Origin: Reyranella sp.
Lineage (GTDB): Bacteria > Pseudomonadota > Alphaproteobacteria > Reyranellales > Reyranellaceae
Length of the DNA stretch: 64,000 bases
Direction: 5' to 3'
Assembly: GCA_019750135.1 (NCBI GenBank)
Contig: JAIEOV010000009.1
Location: 1-64,000 of the forward strand
Shown: piece by piece, positions 25,046 through 33,783 of the stretch
Numbering within the stretch: position 1 is the first letter of the stretch
Layout: each line of letters opens with the position of its first letter
Notes under the pieces: model-generated
Told to the model about the DNA's origin: nothing
Databases searched by the model: none
Seen by the model: the letters and a program-made list of their open reading frames with translations, nothing else
Program-made: the position numbers and the translations under genes

Positions 25046-25597
25046 TTCTGCGTTCCGACGAAAGTGCGCCGAACTCCAAGGCCAGTCCTCAGCATCCTTC
25101 ACCAGTCCGGCTTTAACCGGATTGAGCTCGACGTATTCAATGGTCTGAGCCAGATGCCCTTCGTTCCGCATGTATCGATCAAAGTAATCCGGATGCCAGA
25201 ATGGCCCAGACCGTCCTAGTTGGCTGTTTGCCCGCCGCGCGGTGAACGACTTCCAGCTCCGCAGGATATCCGTCAACGAATGATCATCCACGATTTCGAC
25301 GACGACGTGGACGTGGTTCGGCATCAGGCACCACGCGATCAAACGGTAGCGCTCGCTGTCGAAGTGCAGGAGCGCCTCCTGGACCAACAAGGCGATCTCG
25401 GGCTGCCGGAGCCAGCATGCCCCCAAACCGACATCCAGCTCCCGGTCAACATGATGGACATTGGCCTCACGGTGCAGCATTGCAGCAACAGCAGCCGGCA
25501 GGCTGTAGGCCAAACGAAACGTGACGAACTGCACCGTTTCAGGCGAGTCGAAGTGAGGGAGGTACCCTCTCGAATGCCAGCCTTTTGTTTGGACCAT
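25040..25597 (-). CDS. REP-associated tyrosine transposase (RAYT, Y1/HUH family)
   Basis: 185 residues. WHSRGYLPHFD...FVTFRL at the start, the HUH motif in CLMPNHVHVV, GPFWHPDYFDRYMRN and a candidate catalytic Tyr in IEYVELNP are all typical of IS200/IS605-like RAYT proteins. These enzymes nick single-stranded DNA at REP sequences and are thought to spread them. Here the gene sits exactly between two perfectly inverted 35-bp REPs, with only 4 bp between the right REP and the ATG. The protein looks intact, so the unit may still be active. A related REP pair lies at 31903-31955. Confidence 0.92.
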   Translation of the reverse strand: MVQTKGWHSRGYLPHFDSPETVQFVTFRLAYSLPAAVAAMLHREANVHHVDRELDVGLGACWLRQPEIALLVQEALLHFDSERYRLIAWCLMPNHVHVVVEIVDDHSLTDILRSWKSFTARRANSQLGRSGPFWHPDYFDRYMRNEGHLAQTIEYVELNPVKAGLVKDAEDWPWSSAHFRRNAES

Positions 25598-25601
25598 CGG
25601 C

Positions 25602-25636
25602 TCATGAGCGGGCCTGGAGGCCCGCGGTCCGGCAAG
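25602..25636. repeat. REP element, right flank of the RAYT gene
   Basis: Perfect inverted copy of 25011-25045 (tcatgagcgggcctggagg... orientation). It lies immediately upstream of the RAYT start and 1 bp from the stop codon of the neighbouring 91-residue gene. Confidence 0.85.
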
Positions 25637-25637
25637 A

Positions 25638-25913
25638 CTACAACAATCCGCCTGCGAGCGAATCGAACCGCGTCCTGATCTCGTCGACCGACGGGACCTT
25701 GTCGGCCGCGAGCTCGGGATACTCCTTTTCGAGGTCGTGGCGGTCGAACTCGTCGAGATGGAGGTCGGCCGTGCCGTGGTCGTGCGGCAGGGCGTTAAGC
25801 GCGTTGTGCAGATGGAAGATCTGCCAGCGCGCCGGCATCTCCTGGCGCAGCGCCTCGAGCCGGGCCAGACGATCCCCGAAACGCTGCATCACTTTCTTGC
25901 GCTCTTCCGACAT
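25638..25913 (-). CDS. Hypothetical 91-residue protein
   Basis: Not recognised. It is charged and probably helical (MSEERKKVMQRFGDRLARLEALRQEM), with a His-rich centre (HLHNALNALPHDHGTADLHLDEFDRHD in part) and no signal peptide or membrane span. GGGAGG stands at good distance from the ATG at 25913, so translation is likely. It lies 19 bp after the Bug-type binding-protein gene and may be co-transcribed with it. Its stop codon abuts the right REP of the RAYT unit. Confidence 0.7.
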   Translation of the reverse strand: MSEERKKVMQRFGDRLARLEALRQEMPARWQIFHLHNALNALPHDHGTADLHLDEFDRHDLEKEYPELAADKVPSVDEIRTRFDSLAGGLL

Positions 25914-25932
25914 GGCGACCTCCCAGTGTTCG

Positions 25933-26904
25933 TTACGCAGGCAACAGGCTCAGACGACGCAGCAGCTCCTTCTCCTCCTCGTAGGTCTTGGCCATCGCCG
26001 CCTTGTAGGCGGGACCATCGAGCAGGATCAGCGGCTGGTCCATGTTCTCAAGGAATTTCACGTGCTCGGGTTCCTGCGCGGCAGCGCGGAAGGCGTCGGC
26101 CAGCACAGCCACCACGGCGGGATCCATGCCCTTGGGCCCGATCAGGCCGCCGGGACTGTCGACCACCACGTCGATGCCGAGCTCTTTCACCGTCGGCACG
26201 TCGGGAAAGCGTTTGGCGCGCTCGGCGGTGAAGACGGCGAGCAGATGCAACTGCCCCGCCTGCACCATCGGCGCCCAGCCCGACGATTCCGACGCGAAGT
26301 CGATCTCGCCGCCCAGCAGGGCGCGCAGCGTGTCGGCGGTGCCGCGATAGGGCGCATGCGTCCAGCTCAGTCCTTGCGCCATGCCGACCCGCTCCATGGC
26401 GAGATGCTGGGTCGAGCCGATGCCGAGCGTCCCCCAGTTCAGCTTGCCGGGATGGGCCTTGGCGTAGGCCAGAAGCTCGGGCAGCGTCTTCCACGGCGCG
26501 TCGGCCTTGACCACGATACCCATGACGAAGCCGGTGATCTGCAGGATGTAGGTGAGATCGCTGATCGGATTGTAGGTCAGCTGCTTGTTGAGTAGCGGCT
26601 GGCGCAGCACGCTCATGTGCATCTGCGAGATCGTGTAGCCGTCGGGCTTGGCTTCCTGCAGCGCCATCGCACCCATGATGCCGGAGGCGCCCGCCTTGTT
26701 GTCGACGATGACCTGCTGGCCCAGCTTCTTCGACACCGACTGCGCCAGGATCCGGAACCCGGCATCGGCCGGTCCGCCCGCCGCCCACGGAATGATCAGC
26801 CGGATCGGCCGATCCGGAAATTTTTGCTGCGCCCGTACCGAGGCTGCCGCCAACGGCAAGGCGGACGTGCCGACGATGGCGGCCCGCCGCGTAAGGCTAC
26901 TCAT
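25933..26904 (-). CDS. Bug/TctC-type periplasmic substrate-binding protein
   Basis: 323 residues with an N-terminal Tat/Sec-type signal (SSLTRRAAIVGTSALPLAAASVRAQ). The Bug-family core follows: FPDRPIRLIIPWAAGGPAD, VIVDNKAGASGIMGA, YRGTADTLRALLGGEIDF. These proteins normally feed tripartite tricarboxylate transporters, but no TctA or TctB gene is nearby, as is common for such orphan receptors. ATG 26904 begins the signal peptide; the frame is open further upstream without conserved sequence. It is divergent from the oligopeptide-type operon across a 244-bp gap. Confidence 0.9.
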   Translation of the reverse strand: MSSLTRRAAIVGTSALPLAAASVRAQQKFPDRPIRLIIPWAAGGPADAGFRILAQSVSKKLGQQVIVDNKAGASGIMGAMALQEAKPDGYTISQMHMSVLRQPLLNKQLTYNPISDLTYILQITGFVMGIVVKADAPWKTLPELLAYAKAHPGKLNWGTLGIGSTQHLAMERVGMAQGLSWTHAPYRGTADTLRALLGGEIDFASESSGWAPMVQAGQLHLLAVFTAERAKRFPDVPTVKELGIDVVVDSPGGLIGPKGMDPAVVAVLADAFRAAAQEPEHVKFLENMDQPLILLDGPAYKAAMAKTYEEEKELLRRLSLLPA

Positions 26905-27148
26905 GCTTTCCCCACTCTCTGTCTTGTCGGACTCTGACCATGGGTGCGTGCCAGGGGCAAGCCATCGCCGCGGAATTCCGTTGCCCGATCCCGGCCTTGC
27001 CCTTAACGTCCCCGCCAAGAGCACGACGGAGGCAGCACAGCGTTCCTCGCACGTCGCGAGGCTTCGAACCTAAAAGTCAGTCGCGTCCTTTCGATTCCGA
27101 CATTGCAAAAGCAAGGCCCCACCAAAAGGGGTCGGCTGGGAGGCAACA

Positions 27149-28717
27149 ATGGACGGGAAGGCAAGACCAGACACATACGGCCGATTCCGCCGCAGAAGCC
27201 TGTTTGCGCTCTCGGCGCTCGGGCTTTTAGCCACCGGACAACGCGCGGCAAACGCCAACAACGCACAGGGACAGCTCACCTGGGCGGTGCACATCTCGCT
27301 GGCACCGACCTGGTTCGATCCGGCCGAAACGCCGGGCATGATCACGCCCTTCCTGCTGATGTATGCCCTGCACGACGCCATGGTGAAGCCGATGCCCGGC
27401 AACGCCAACGAGCCGTGCCTGGCCGAGGGCTGGAAGATGGCGCCCGACGGCCTCAGCTACGAGTTCACCGTCCGCCCCGGCGCCAGGTTCCACAATGGCG
27501 AGCCGGTGACGGCGGAGGACGTGAAGTTCTCCTTCGAGCGCTATCGCGGCACCTCGGCGGCGCTGATGAAGGAACGCGTGGCTGCCGTCGAAACGCCGGA
27601 CGAGCGGCGCGTGCGCTTCGTGCTCAAGAAACCCTGGCCGGATTTCCTCACTTTCTACAGCTCGGCCACCGGCGCGGGCTGGATCGTGCCGAAGAAGTAC
27701 GTCCAGCAGGTCGGCGAGGAGGGCTACAAGAAGGCGCCGGTCGGCGCCGGCCCTTACAAGTTCGTCTCCTTCAATCCCGGTGTGGAGCTGGTGCTCGAAG
27801 CCTTCGAGGCCTATTGGCGCAAGGTGCCGGCGGTGAAGCGCCTGGTCTTCAAGGTCGTGCCCGAAGAAGCGACGCGGCTCGCCGCCCTGAAGCGCGGCGA
27901 GGTCGACTTCGCCTACTCGATCCGCGGCGAGCTCGCCGAGGAGCTGCAGAAGACGCCCGGCCTGACGCTGAAGCCGGTCGTGCTCCAGGGCACGTTCTGG
28001 CTCTATTTCCCCGACCAGTGGGACCCAAAGTCGCCGTGGCATGACCAGCGCGTGCGGGAGGCGGCGCGTCTGGCCATCGACCACAAGTCGATCTCGGAGG
28101 CGCTGACGCTCGGCTATTCGCCGATCACCAACAGCATCATTCCCGACAGCTTCGACTTCTACTGGAAGGCGCCACCGGCGAAGTACGACCTCGCCGCGGC
28201 CAAGAAGCTCCTGGCCGAGGCGGGATTCCGCAACGGCTTCGATGCCGGCGACTATTACTGCGATTCCTCCTACGCCAACCTTGGCGAGGCGGTGCTGAAC
28301 AACCTGCAAGAGGCCGGCATCCGCGTGAAACTGCGGCCGCTCGAGCGCGCCGCCTTCTTCGCGGCCTACTCCGAGAAGAAGCTCAAGAACATCATCCAGG
28401 GTTCGTCCGGTGCCTTCGGCAACGCCGCGACGCGACTGGAAGCCTTCGCCGCCAAGGGCGGCGCCTACGCCTATGGCAACTATCCCGAGATCGACACGCT
28501 GTTCGCCGAGCAGGCGGCCGAGATGGATGTCGCCAAGCGCACGGCGATGCTGACCCGGATCCAGCAGATCCTGCACGAGAAGTCGGTCTACGCGCCGATC
28601 TGGCAACTCGCCCTGCTCAATGGCCAGGGCAAACGCATGGGCGAATCGGCCCTCGGGCTGATCCGCGGCCATGCCTACTCCGCACCGTATGAGGATGTGA
28701 CCATCAAGCAGAGCTGA
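27149..28717 (+). CDS. Oligopeptide-type ABC substrate-binding protein, paralogue 1
   Basis: 522 residues with a Tat-like signal (RFRRRSLFALSALGLLATG). The mature protein is a cluster C (DppA/OppA-type, SBP_bac_5) binding protein: WFDPAETPGMITPFLLMYAL, FHNGEPVTAEDVKFSFERYR and VGAGPYKFVSF. It is the first of three closely similar tandem copies heading an operon with two permeases and two ATPases. GGGAGG lies 5-6 bp before the ATG. The ligand is unknown; family members bind peptides, but also opines, glutathione and sugars. Confidence 0.92.
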   Translation: MDGKARPDTYGRFRRRSLFALSALGLLATGQRAANANNAQGQLTWAVHISLAPTWFDPAETPGMITPFLLMYALHDAMVKPMPGNANEPCLAEGWKMAPDGLSYEFTVRPGARFHNGEPVTAEDVKFSFERYRGTSAALMKERVAAVETPDERRVRFVLKKPWPDFLTFYSSATGAGWIVPKKYVQQVGEEGYKKAPVGAGPYKFVSFNPGVELVLEAFEAYWRKVPAVKRLVFKVVPEEATRLAALKRGEVDFAYSIRGELAEELQKTPGLTLKPVVLQGTFWLYFPDQWDPKSPWHDQRVREAARLAIDHKSISEALTLGYSPITNSIIPDSFDFYWKAPPAKYDLAAAKKLLAEAGFRNGFDAGDYYCDSSYANLGEAVLNNLQEAGIRVKLRPLERAAFFAAYSEKKLKNIIQGSSGAFGNAATRLEAFAAKGGAYAYGNYPEIDTLFAEQAAEMDVAKRTAMLTRIQQILHEKSVYAPIWQLALLNGQGKRMGESALGLIRGHAYSAPYEDVTIKQS

Positions 28718-28734
28718 CAACAGGGAGTGACCAC

Positions 28735-30321
28735 ATGCGTTCGTCCCTACGTCACCGACGCGTTCATATACCCGGAGCAACAAGCTGGCGCGCCACGCGA
28801 CGCCAGGTGCTCGGCCTCGCGGCCCTTGGCGTCGTGGCCGCCGGCACAAGACCGGCCAGAGCGGTGGACAGCCGGCTGGTCTATGCCTCGCATATCTCGC
28901 TGGCGCCGACCTGGTTCGATCCGGCCGAGACGCCTGGCATCGTCACGCCCTTCATGCTGCTCTATGCCCTGCATGACGGGCTGGTGAAGCCGATGCCGGG
29001 CAATCCCGCGGCGCCATGCCTGGCGGAATCCTACAGTGCTTCAGCCGACGGCCTGAGCCATAGCTTCGTGCTACGCTCCGGCGTCCTCTTCCACAACGGC
29101 GCGCCGGTGACGGCGGAGGATGTGAAGTTCTCCTTCGAGCGCTATCGCGGCAATGCCGCGGGTTTCATCAAGGAGCAGGTGGCGGCCGTGGAGACACCCG
29201 ATCCGCGGCGCGTCGTCTTCCGCCTGCACCGGCCGTGGCCGGATTTCCTGGCCTACTATTCCAGCGTCACCGGCGCGGGCTGGATCGTGCCGAAGAAATA
29301 CGTCGAGAGCGTCGGCGAGGACGGCTTCAAGAAAGAGCCCATCGGCGCGGGACCGTACAAGTTCGTCTCTTTCACGCCCGGCATCGAGCTGGTGATGGAG
29401 GCCTTCGACGGCTACTGGCGCAAGGTGCCGACCGTGAAGAGGCTGGTCTGGAAGGTGATCCAGGAGGAGACCACGCGGCTCGCGGCGCTGAAGCGTGGCG
29501 AGGTCGATCTCGCCTACTCGATCCGCGGCGAGCTGGCCGAGGAACTGCAGCGCACGCCGGGGCTCGAGTTGAAGCCGGTGCTGATCAACTCGCCGTTCTG
29601 GATCTACTTCGCCGATCAGTGGGACCCGCAGTCGCCCTGGCACGACGCGCGGGTGCGCAAGGCCGCCACCCTGGCGCTGGATCGCGAAGGCATCAACCAG
29701 GCGCTCACGCTCGGCCACTCGCTGCTGACGGGCAGCATCGTGCCAAAGGATTTCGACTACTACTGGCAACCGCCGAAGATCCCGCACGATCCGGCGGCGG
29801 CACGCCGGCTGCTGGCGGAAGCGGGCTTCCGCGGCGGCTTCGATGCCGGCGAGTACTTCTGCGACTCCTCCTACGCCAATCTCGGCGAAGCGGCGCTGAG
29901 CAGCCTGGCGGAGGCCGGCATCCGCATGAAGCTGCGCGCGATCGAGCGGGCCGCCTTCACCAAGGGATACTCCGAGAAGAAGTATCGCAACCTCATCCAG
30001 GGCGGCAGCGGCGCGTTCGGCAACGCGGCGACCCGGATGGAGACCTTCGTCGCCAAGGGCGGAGCCTATGTCTACGGCAGCTATCCCGACATCGACGAAT
30101 TGTTCGCCCAGCAGACGGCCGAGACCGACCGCGCCAAACGCACGGCGCTCCTGCACCGCATGCAGCAGCTGGTGCATGAGCGCACGGTGTACGCACCGCT
30201 GTGGCAGCTCGCCTTCCTCAACGGCCAGGGCCCGCGCGTCGACGAAGCGGCGTTCGGCCTGATCAGCGGGCATCCTTATTCCGCACCCTACGAAGACGTC
30301 CGCCTGAAGGGCGGCACCTAG
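28735..30321 (+). CDS. Oligopeptide-type ABC substrate-binding protein, paralogue 2
   Basis: 528 residues. The signal region includes ATRRQVLGLAALGVVAAG (twin-arginine). The mature protein follows paralogue 1 almost block for block: ISLAPTWFDPAETPGIVTPF, FHNGAPVTAEDVKFSFERYR, IGAGPYKFVSFTPGIEL. The most different stretches are the N-terminal signal and scattered pocket residues, as expected for duplicates tuned to different ligands. It lies 17 bp after paralogue 1, with GGGAG upstream of the ATG. Confidence 0.92.
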   Translation: MRSSLRHRRVHIPGATSWRATRRQVLGLAALGVVAAGTRPARAVDSRLVYASHISLAPTWFDPAETPGIVTPFMLLYALHDGLVKPMPGNPAAPCLAESYSASADGLSHSFVLRSGVLFHNGAPVTAEDVKFSFERYRGNAAGFIKEQVAAVETPDPRRVVFRLHRPWPDFLAYYSSVTGAGWIVPKKYVESVGEDGFKKEPIGAGPYKFVSFTPGIELVMEAFDGYWRKVPTVKRLVWKVIQEETTRLAALKRGEVDLAYSIRGELAEELQRTPGLELKPVLINSPFWIYFADQWDPQSPWHDARVRKAATLALDREGINQALTLGHSLLTGSIVPKDFDYYWQPPKIPHDPAAARRLLAEAGFRGGFDAGEYFCDSSYANLGEAALSSLAEAGIRMKLRAIERAAFTKGYSEKKYRNLIQGGSGAFGNAATRMETFVAKGGAYVYGSYPDIDELFAQQTAETDRAKRTALLHRMQQLVHERTVYAPLWQLAFLNGQGPRVDEAAFGLISGHPYSAPYEDVRLKGGT

Positions 30322-30332
30322 GGGAGGCAGCC

Positions 30333-31883
30333 ATGGGTTCTCTCAGCACCACGCGCCGCGGCGTTCTCGGTCTTTCCACGGCCGCCATGATCGGCGCCAC
30401 GCTGCGCTCGGCCAGCGCCGCCACGCCCGAAGGCATGCTGCGCGTCGGCGTCCATGTCTCGCTGGCGCCGACCTGGTTCGATCCGGCCGAGACCCCCGGC
30501 ATCATCACGCCCTTCATGCTGCTCTACGCCATGCACGACGCCGTTATCAAGGCGATGCCCGGCGATCCGATGGCGCCGTGCCTGGCGGAGTCCTGCACCA
30601 TGTCGCCGGACGGACTGAGCTACGCGCTCGCCTTGCGCAAGGGTGTGAAGTTCCACAACGGCGATGAGCTCACGGCCGAGGACGTAAAGTTCTCGCTGGA
30701 GCGCTATCGCGGTGCCGCAGCCAAGTCCCTGAAGGATCGTGTCGCGAATGTCGAATTCCAGGATCCGCATCGACTGATCATCCGTCTGAAAGAGCCCTGG
30801 CCGGACTTCCTCACCTTCTACGCCGGCGCCAGCGGCGCGGGCTGGATCGTGCCCAAGAAGTATGTCGAACAGGTCGGCGACGAGGGATTCAAGAAGGCGC
30901 CGGTCGGCGCCGGGCCGTACAAGTTCGTGTCCTTCACGCCCGGCGTCGAGCTGGTGTGCGAGGCCTTCGACGGCTACTGGCGCAAGAAGCCTTCCATCAG
31001 ACGGCTGGTCTTCAAGGTCATCCCGGACGAATCGACCCGGCTGGCCGCCCTGCAGCGCAACGAGATCGACATCGCCTATTCGATCCGCGGCGAGCTGGCC
31101 GACGAGCTGTTGCGCACGCCCGGGCTCACCATCAAGTCGGCATTGGGTTCGGCGCCGTACTGGCTGTACTTCCCCGAGCAATGGGACCCGCAATCGCCAT
31201 GGCATGACCGGCGCGTGCGTCAGGCGACGAGTTTTGCGCTCGACCGGAAAACCATGAACGAGGCGCTGACGCTCGGCCATTCGCGGCTGACCGGCAGTAT
31301 CTTCCCCGAAAATTTCGAGTTCTACTGGGCGCCGCCGCCGCCGGTGTACGACCCGGCGCGCGCCCGTCAGCTTCTGGCCGAGGCCGGCCACGCGCGTGGT
31401 TTCGACGCCGGCGACTACTACTGCGACACGTCCTACGCCAACATCGGCGAGGTCGCGCTGAACAACCTGCGCGAGGTCGGCATCCGCGTGAAGCTGCGGC
31501 CGCTCGAGCGCGCCGCCTTCTTCAAGGCCTACTCCGAGAAGAAGCTCAAGAACATCGTGCAGGGGGCGTCCGGCGCCTTCGGCAACTGCGCCACCAGAGC
31601 CGAGGCGTTCGTCGCCAAGGGCGGCACCTATGTCTACGGCTACTATCCCGACATAGACGAGCTGTTCGCCGAGCAGGCCGTCCAGATGCACCAGGCCAAG
31701 CGCACGGCGATCCTGCAGCGCCTGCAGCAGCTCGTCCAGGAGAAGGCGATCTATGCGCCGATCTGGCAGCTCGCCTTCATCTCCGGCGTCGGCCCGCGCG
31801 TCGACCAGTCGGGCTTCGGCCTGATCAAGGGCTTCGTCTACACGGCGCCGTATGAAGACCTGACGCTGAAAGGGAAGGCGTGA
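30333..31883 (+). CDS. Oligopeptide-type ABC substrate-binding protein, paralogue 3
   Basis: 516 residues with a twin-arginine signal (LSTTRRGVLGLSTAAMIGA). It shares the blocks of the two preceding copies (VSLAPTWFDPAETPGIITPF, VGAGPYKFVSFTPGVEL, RVKLRPLERAAFFKAYSEKK). ATG 30333 follows GGGGAGG and begins the signal peptide, so the longer upstream frame is not used. Downstream comes a REP-like inverted repeat and then the permease genes. Confidence 0.92.
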   Translation: MGSLSTTRRGVLGLSTAAMIGATLRSASAATPEGMLRVGVHVSLAPTWFDPAETPGIITPFMLLYAMHDAVIKAMPGDPMAPCLAESCTMSPDGLSYALALRKGVKFHNGDELTAEDVKFSLERYRGAAAKSLKDRVANVEFQDPHRLIIRLKEPWPDFLTFYAGASGAGWIVPKKYVEQVGDEGFKKAPVGAGPYKFVSFTPGVELVCEAFDGYWRKKPSIRRLVFKVIPDESTRLAALQRNEIDIAYSIRGELADELLRTPGLTIKSALGSAPYWLYFPEQWDPQSPWHDRRVRQATSFALDRKTMNEALTLGHSRLTGSIFPENFEFYWAPPPPVYDPARARQLLAEAGHARGFDAGDYYCDTSYANIGEVALNNLREVGIRVKLRPLERAAFFKAYSEKKLKNIVQGASGAFGNCATRAEAFVAKGGTYVYGYYPDIDELFAEQAVQMHQAKRTAILQRLQQLVQEKAIYAPIWQLAFISGVGPRVDQSGFGLIKGFVYTAPYEDLTLKGKA

Positions 31884-31902
31884 CCATGCATGTCCGCATC
31901 AA

Positions 31903-31955
31903 GGGAGCGCGGGCCTCCGGCCCGCTTCATGAGCGGGCCAGAGGCCCGCGCTCCC
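31903..31955. repeat. REP pair (BIME-like) between binding-protein and permease genes
   Basis: A 53-bp near-perfect inverted repeat. The left arm starts gggagcgcgggcctc and the right arm ends gaggcccgcgctccc; arms are 24 bp with one mismatch around a 5-nt centre (tcatg). It shares gcgggcctcc, ggcccgct and the tcatga junction with the REPs flanking the RAYT gene at 25.0-25.6 kb, as if the two REPs had joined with the gene removed. As RNA it would form a strong hairpin that could protect the upstream binding-protein messages. Confidence 0.8.
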
Positions 31956-31968
31956 AGAAGAGCTTGCC

Positions 31969-32889
31969 ATGAAACAGTACATCATCCGTCGCGTCGGCTA
32001 CTCCCTGCTATCGCTGTTCCTGCTGTCGGTCACGATCTTCCTGTTCGTGCGCGTCACGGGCGATCCTGTGAGCCTGCTGGTCGAGCCGGGCGCCAGTCCC
32101 GAGGACATCGAGAACATACGCCGCCAGCTCGGCCTCGATCAGCCCTTGTGGGAACAGTACTGGCACTTCATGGCGAGCCTGTTCGCCGGCGACCTCGGCC
32201 AGTCCTTCTATTATCGCGTGCCGGTGACGGAACTCTACTTCCAGCGCCTGCCGCACTCTCTGGTGCTGGCGGCGGTCGCCATGGCGCTGTCGCTGTTGAT
32301 CGGCATCCCGAGCGGCATCCTGGCCGCCGTGCGCGTCGACGGCTTCTGGGATTCGGCCGGCAAGATCTTCGCCCTGCTCGGCCTGTCGCTGCCGCAGTTC
32401 TGGGTCGGCCTGGTGCTGATCCTGTTCTTCTCGGTCTATCTCGGCTGGCTACCGTCTTCCGGCTCGGGCAGCGTGCTGCATCTCCTGATGCCCGCCTTCA
32501 CGCTGGGCTGGTATTTCGCCGCCGCCCACATGCGGCTGACGCGTTCCTCGATGCTGGAAGTGATGGGCTCGGAGTATATCAAGCTGGCGCGGCTGAAGGG
32601 CCTGCCCGAGGCGCTGGTGATCGGCAAGCATGCGCTGAAGAACGCGCTGATCCCGGTGATCACGCTGGCCGGCATCAACCTCGTCGTCATGATCAACGTC
32701 GCCGTGGTGGTCGAGACGGTGTTCGCCTGGCCGGGCATCGGCCGCCTGCTCTTCGAGGGCGTCACCTTCCGCGATTTCCCGGTCGTCCAGGGCGTCGTCA
32801 TCATCGGCGGCGCCATGATCATCGTGGTCAACCTCCTGATCGACGTCCTCTACGCCGTGATCGATCCCCGCATTCGCTTGGAGAGCTGA
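31969..32889 (+). CDS. Dipeptide/oligopeptide-type ABC permease (DppB-like)
   Basis: 306 residues with about six membrane spans. The start MKQYIIRRVGYSLLSLFLLSVTIFLFVR and the coupling loop EYIKLARLKGLPEALVIGKHALKNALIPVIT are classic for DppB/GsiC permeases. 'GDPVSLLVEPGASPEDIENIRRQLGLD' is the usual periplasmic loop. It forms the channel with the next gene's product. Confidence 0.92.
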   Translation: MKQYIIRRVGYSLLSLFLLSVTIFLFVRVTGDPVSLLVEPGASPEDIENIRRQLGLDQPLWEQYWHFMASLFAGDLGQSFYYRVPVTELYFQRLPHSLVLAAVAMALSLLIGIPSGILAAVRVDGFWDSAGKIFALLGLSLPQFWVGLVLILFFSVYLGWLPSSGSGSVLHLLMPAFTLGWYFAAAHMRLTRSSMLEVMGSEYIKLARLKGLPEALVIGKHALKNALIPVITLAGINLVVMINVAVVVETVFAWPGIGRLLFEGVTFRDFPVVQGVVIIGGAMIIVVNLLIDVLYAVIDPRIRLES

Positions 32890-32893
32890 CGAC

Positions 32894-33781
32894 ATGGCCG
32901 TCATTACCCCTCCGGTCACCACCACCGTCGTTTCCTCCGGCGCCTTCTGGCGGCTGAAGGGCTTCCCGCTGATCCCGGTGCTGATCCTGCTGTTCATCGC
33001 CTTCGTCGCGGTCTTCGCCGACTTCCTGGCGCCGCACGATCCGCAGATCGGCAGCCTGGCGCGCCGCTTCAAGCCGCCGTTCTGGATGGAAGGCGGCAGC
33101 CTGGTCTATCCGCTGGGCACCGACCATGTCGGACGCGACGTGCTGTCCCGCCTGATCTTCGGCGCCCGTGTCTCCATGGTGGTCGGCATCACCGCCGTGC
33201 TGGTGGCGGGCGGCATCGGCACGCTGCTCGGCATCCTGTCGGGCTATCTCGGCGGCTGGGCCGACCAGGTGGTGATGCGCGTCACTGACACCTGGCTGGC
33301 GCTGCCGGCGCTCACCTTCGCCATCTTCCTCGCCGCCATCGTCGGTCCCAGCGAGCTCAACATCATCCTGATCCTGGGCCTGGTCTACTGGACGCGCTAC
33401 GCCCGCGTCATCCGCGGCGAGGTGCTGTCGCTGAAGCAGCGCGAGTTCGTGCGCTTGGCCGTGGTCGCCGGCTGCTCCAAGTCGCTGATCATGCGGCGCC
33501 ACATCCTGCCCAACGTCATCAACTCCGCCATCGTGCTCGCGACGCTGATGCTGGGCGTGGTGATCGTCACCGAGGCGTCGCTGTCGTTCCTCGGCGTCGG
33601 CGTGCCGCCCCCGAAACCCGCCTGGGGCCTGATGATGGCCGACGGCAAGAAGGGCCTGATGGTGGGCTACTGGTGGCTCACCGTGTTCCCCGGCATCTGC
33701 ATCATGCTGATGGTCCTGTCCGCCAACCTTCTGGGCGACTGGCTGCGCGTGAAGCTCGATCCGCAACTGCGTCAGTTGTAG
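32894..33781 (+). CDS. Dipeptide/oligopeptide-type ABC permease (DppC-like)
   Basis: 295 residues, six predicted spans. It carries the family blocks HPLGTDxxGRD-like YPLGTDHVGRDVLSRLIFGARVS, the coupling loop EFVRLAVVAGCSKSLIMRRHILPN and EASLSFLGVGVPPPKPAWGLMM. It lies 4 bp after the DppB-like gene and 2 bp before the ATPase gene. Confidence 0.92.
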   Translation: MAVITPPVTTTVVSSGAFWRLKGFPLIPVLILLFIAFVAVFADFLAPHDPQIGSLARRFKPPFWMEGGSLVYPLGTDHVGRDVLSRLIFGARVSMVVGITAVLVAGGIGTLLGILSGYLGGWADQVVMRVTDTWLALPALTFAIFLAAIVGPSELNIILILGLVYWTRYARVIRGEVLSLKQREFVRLAVVAGCSKSLIMRRHILPNVINSAIVLATLMLGVVIVTEASLSFLGVGVPPPKPAWGLMMADGKKGLMVGYWWLTVFPGICIMLMVLSANLLGDWLRVKLDPQLRQL

Positions 33782-33783
33782 CC

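Noticed and set aside
27227..28849. 540-codon minus-strand frame opposite the first tandem binding protein
   Set aside because: Similar frames occur opposite all three paralogues because their codons are similar; this is a shared shadow, not a gene family.
25011..31955. CRISPR array
   Set aside because: The repeats are few, inverted and palindromic with no regularly spaced units or cas genes; they are REPs.
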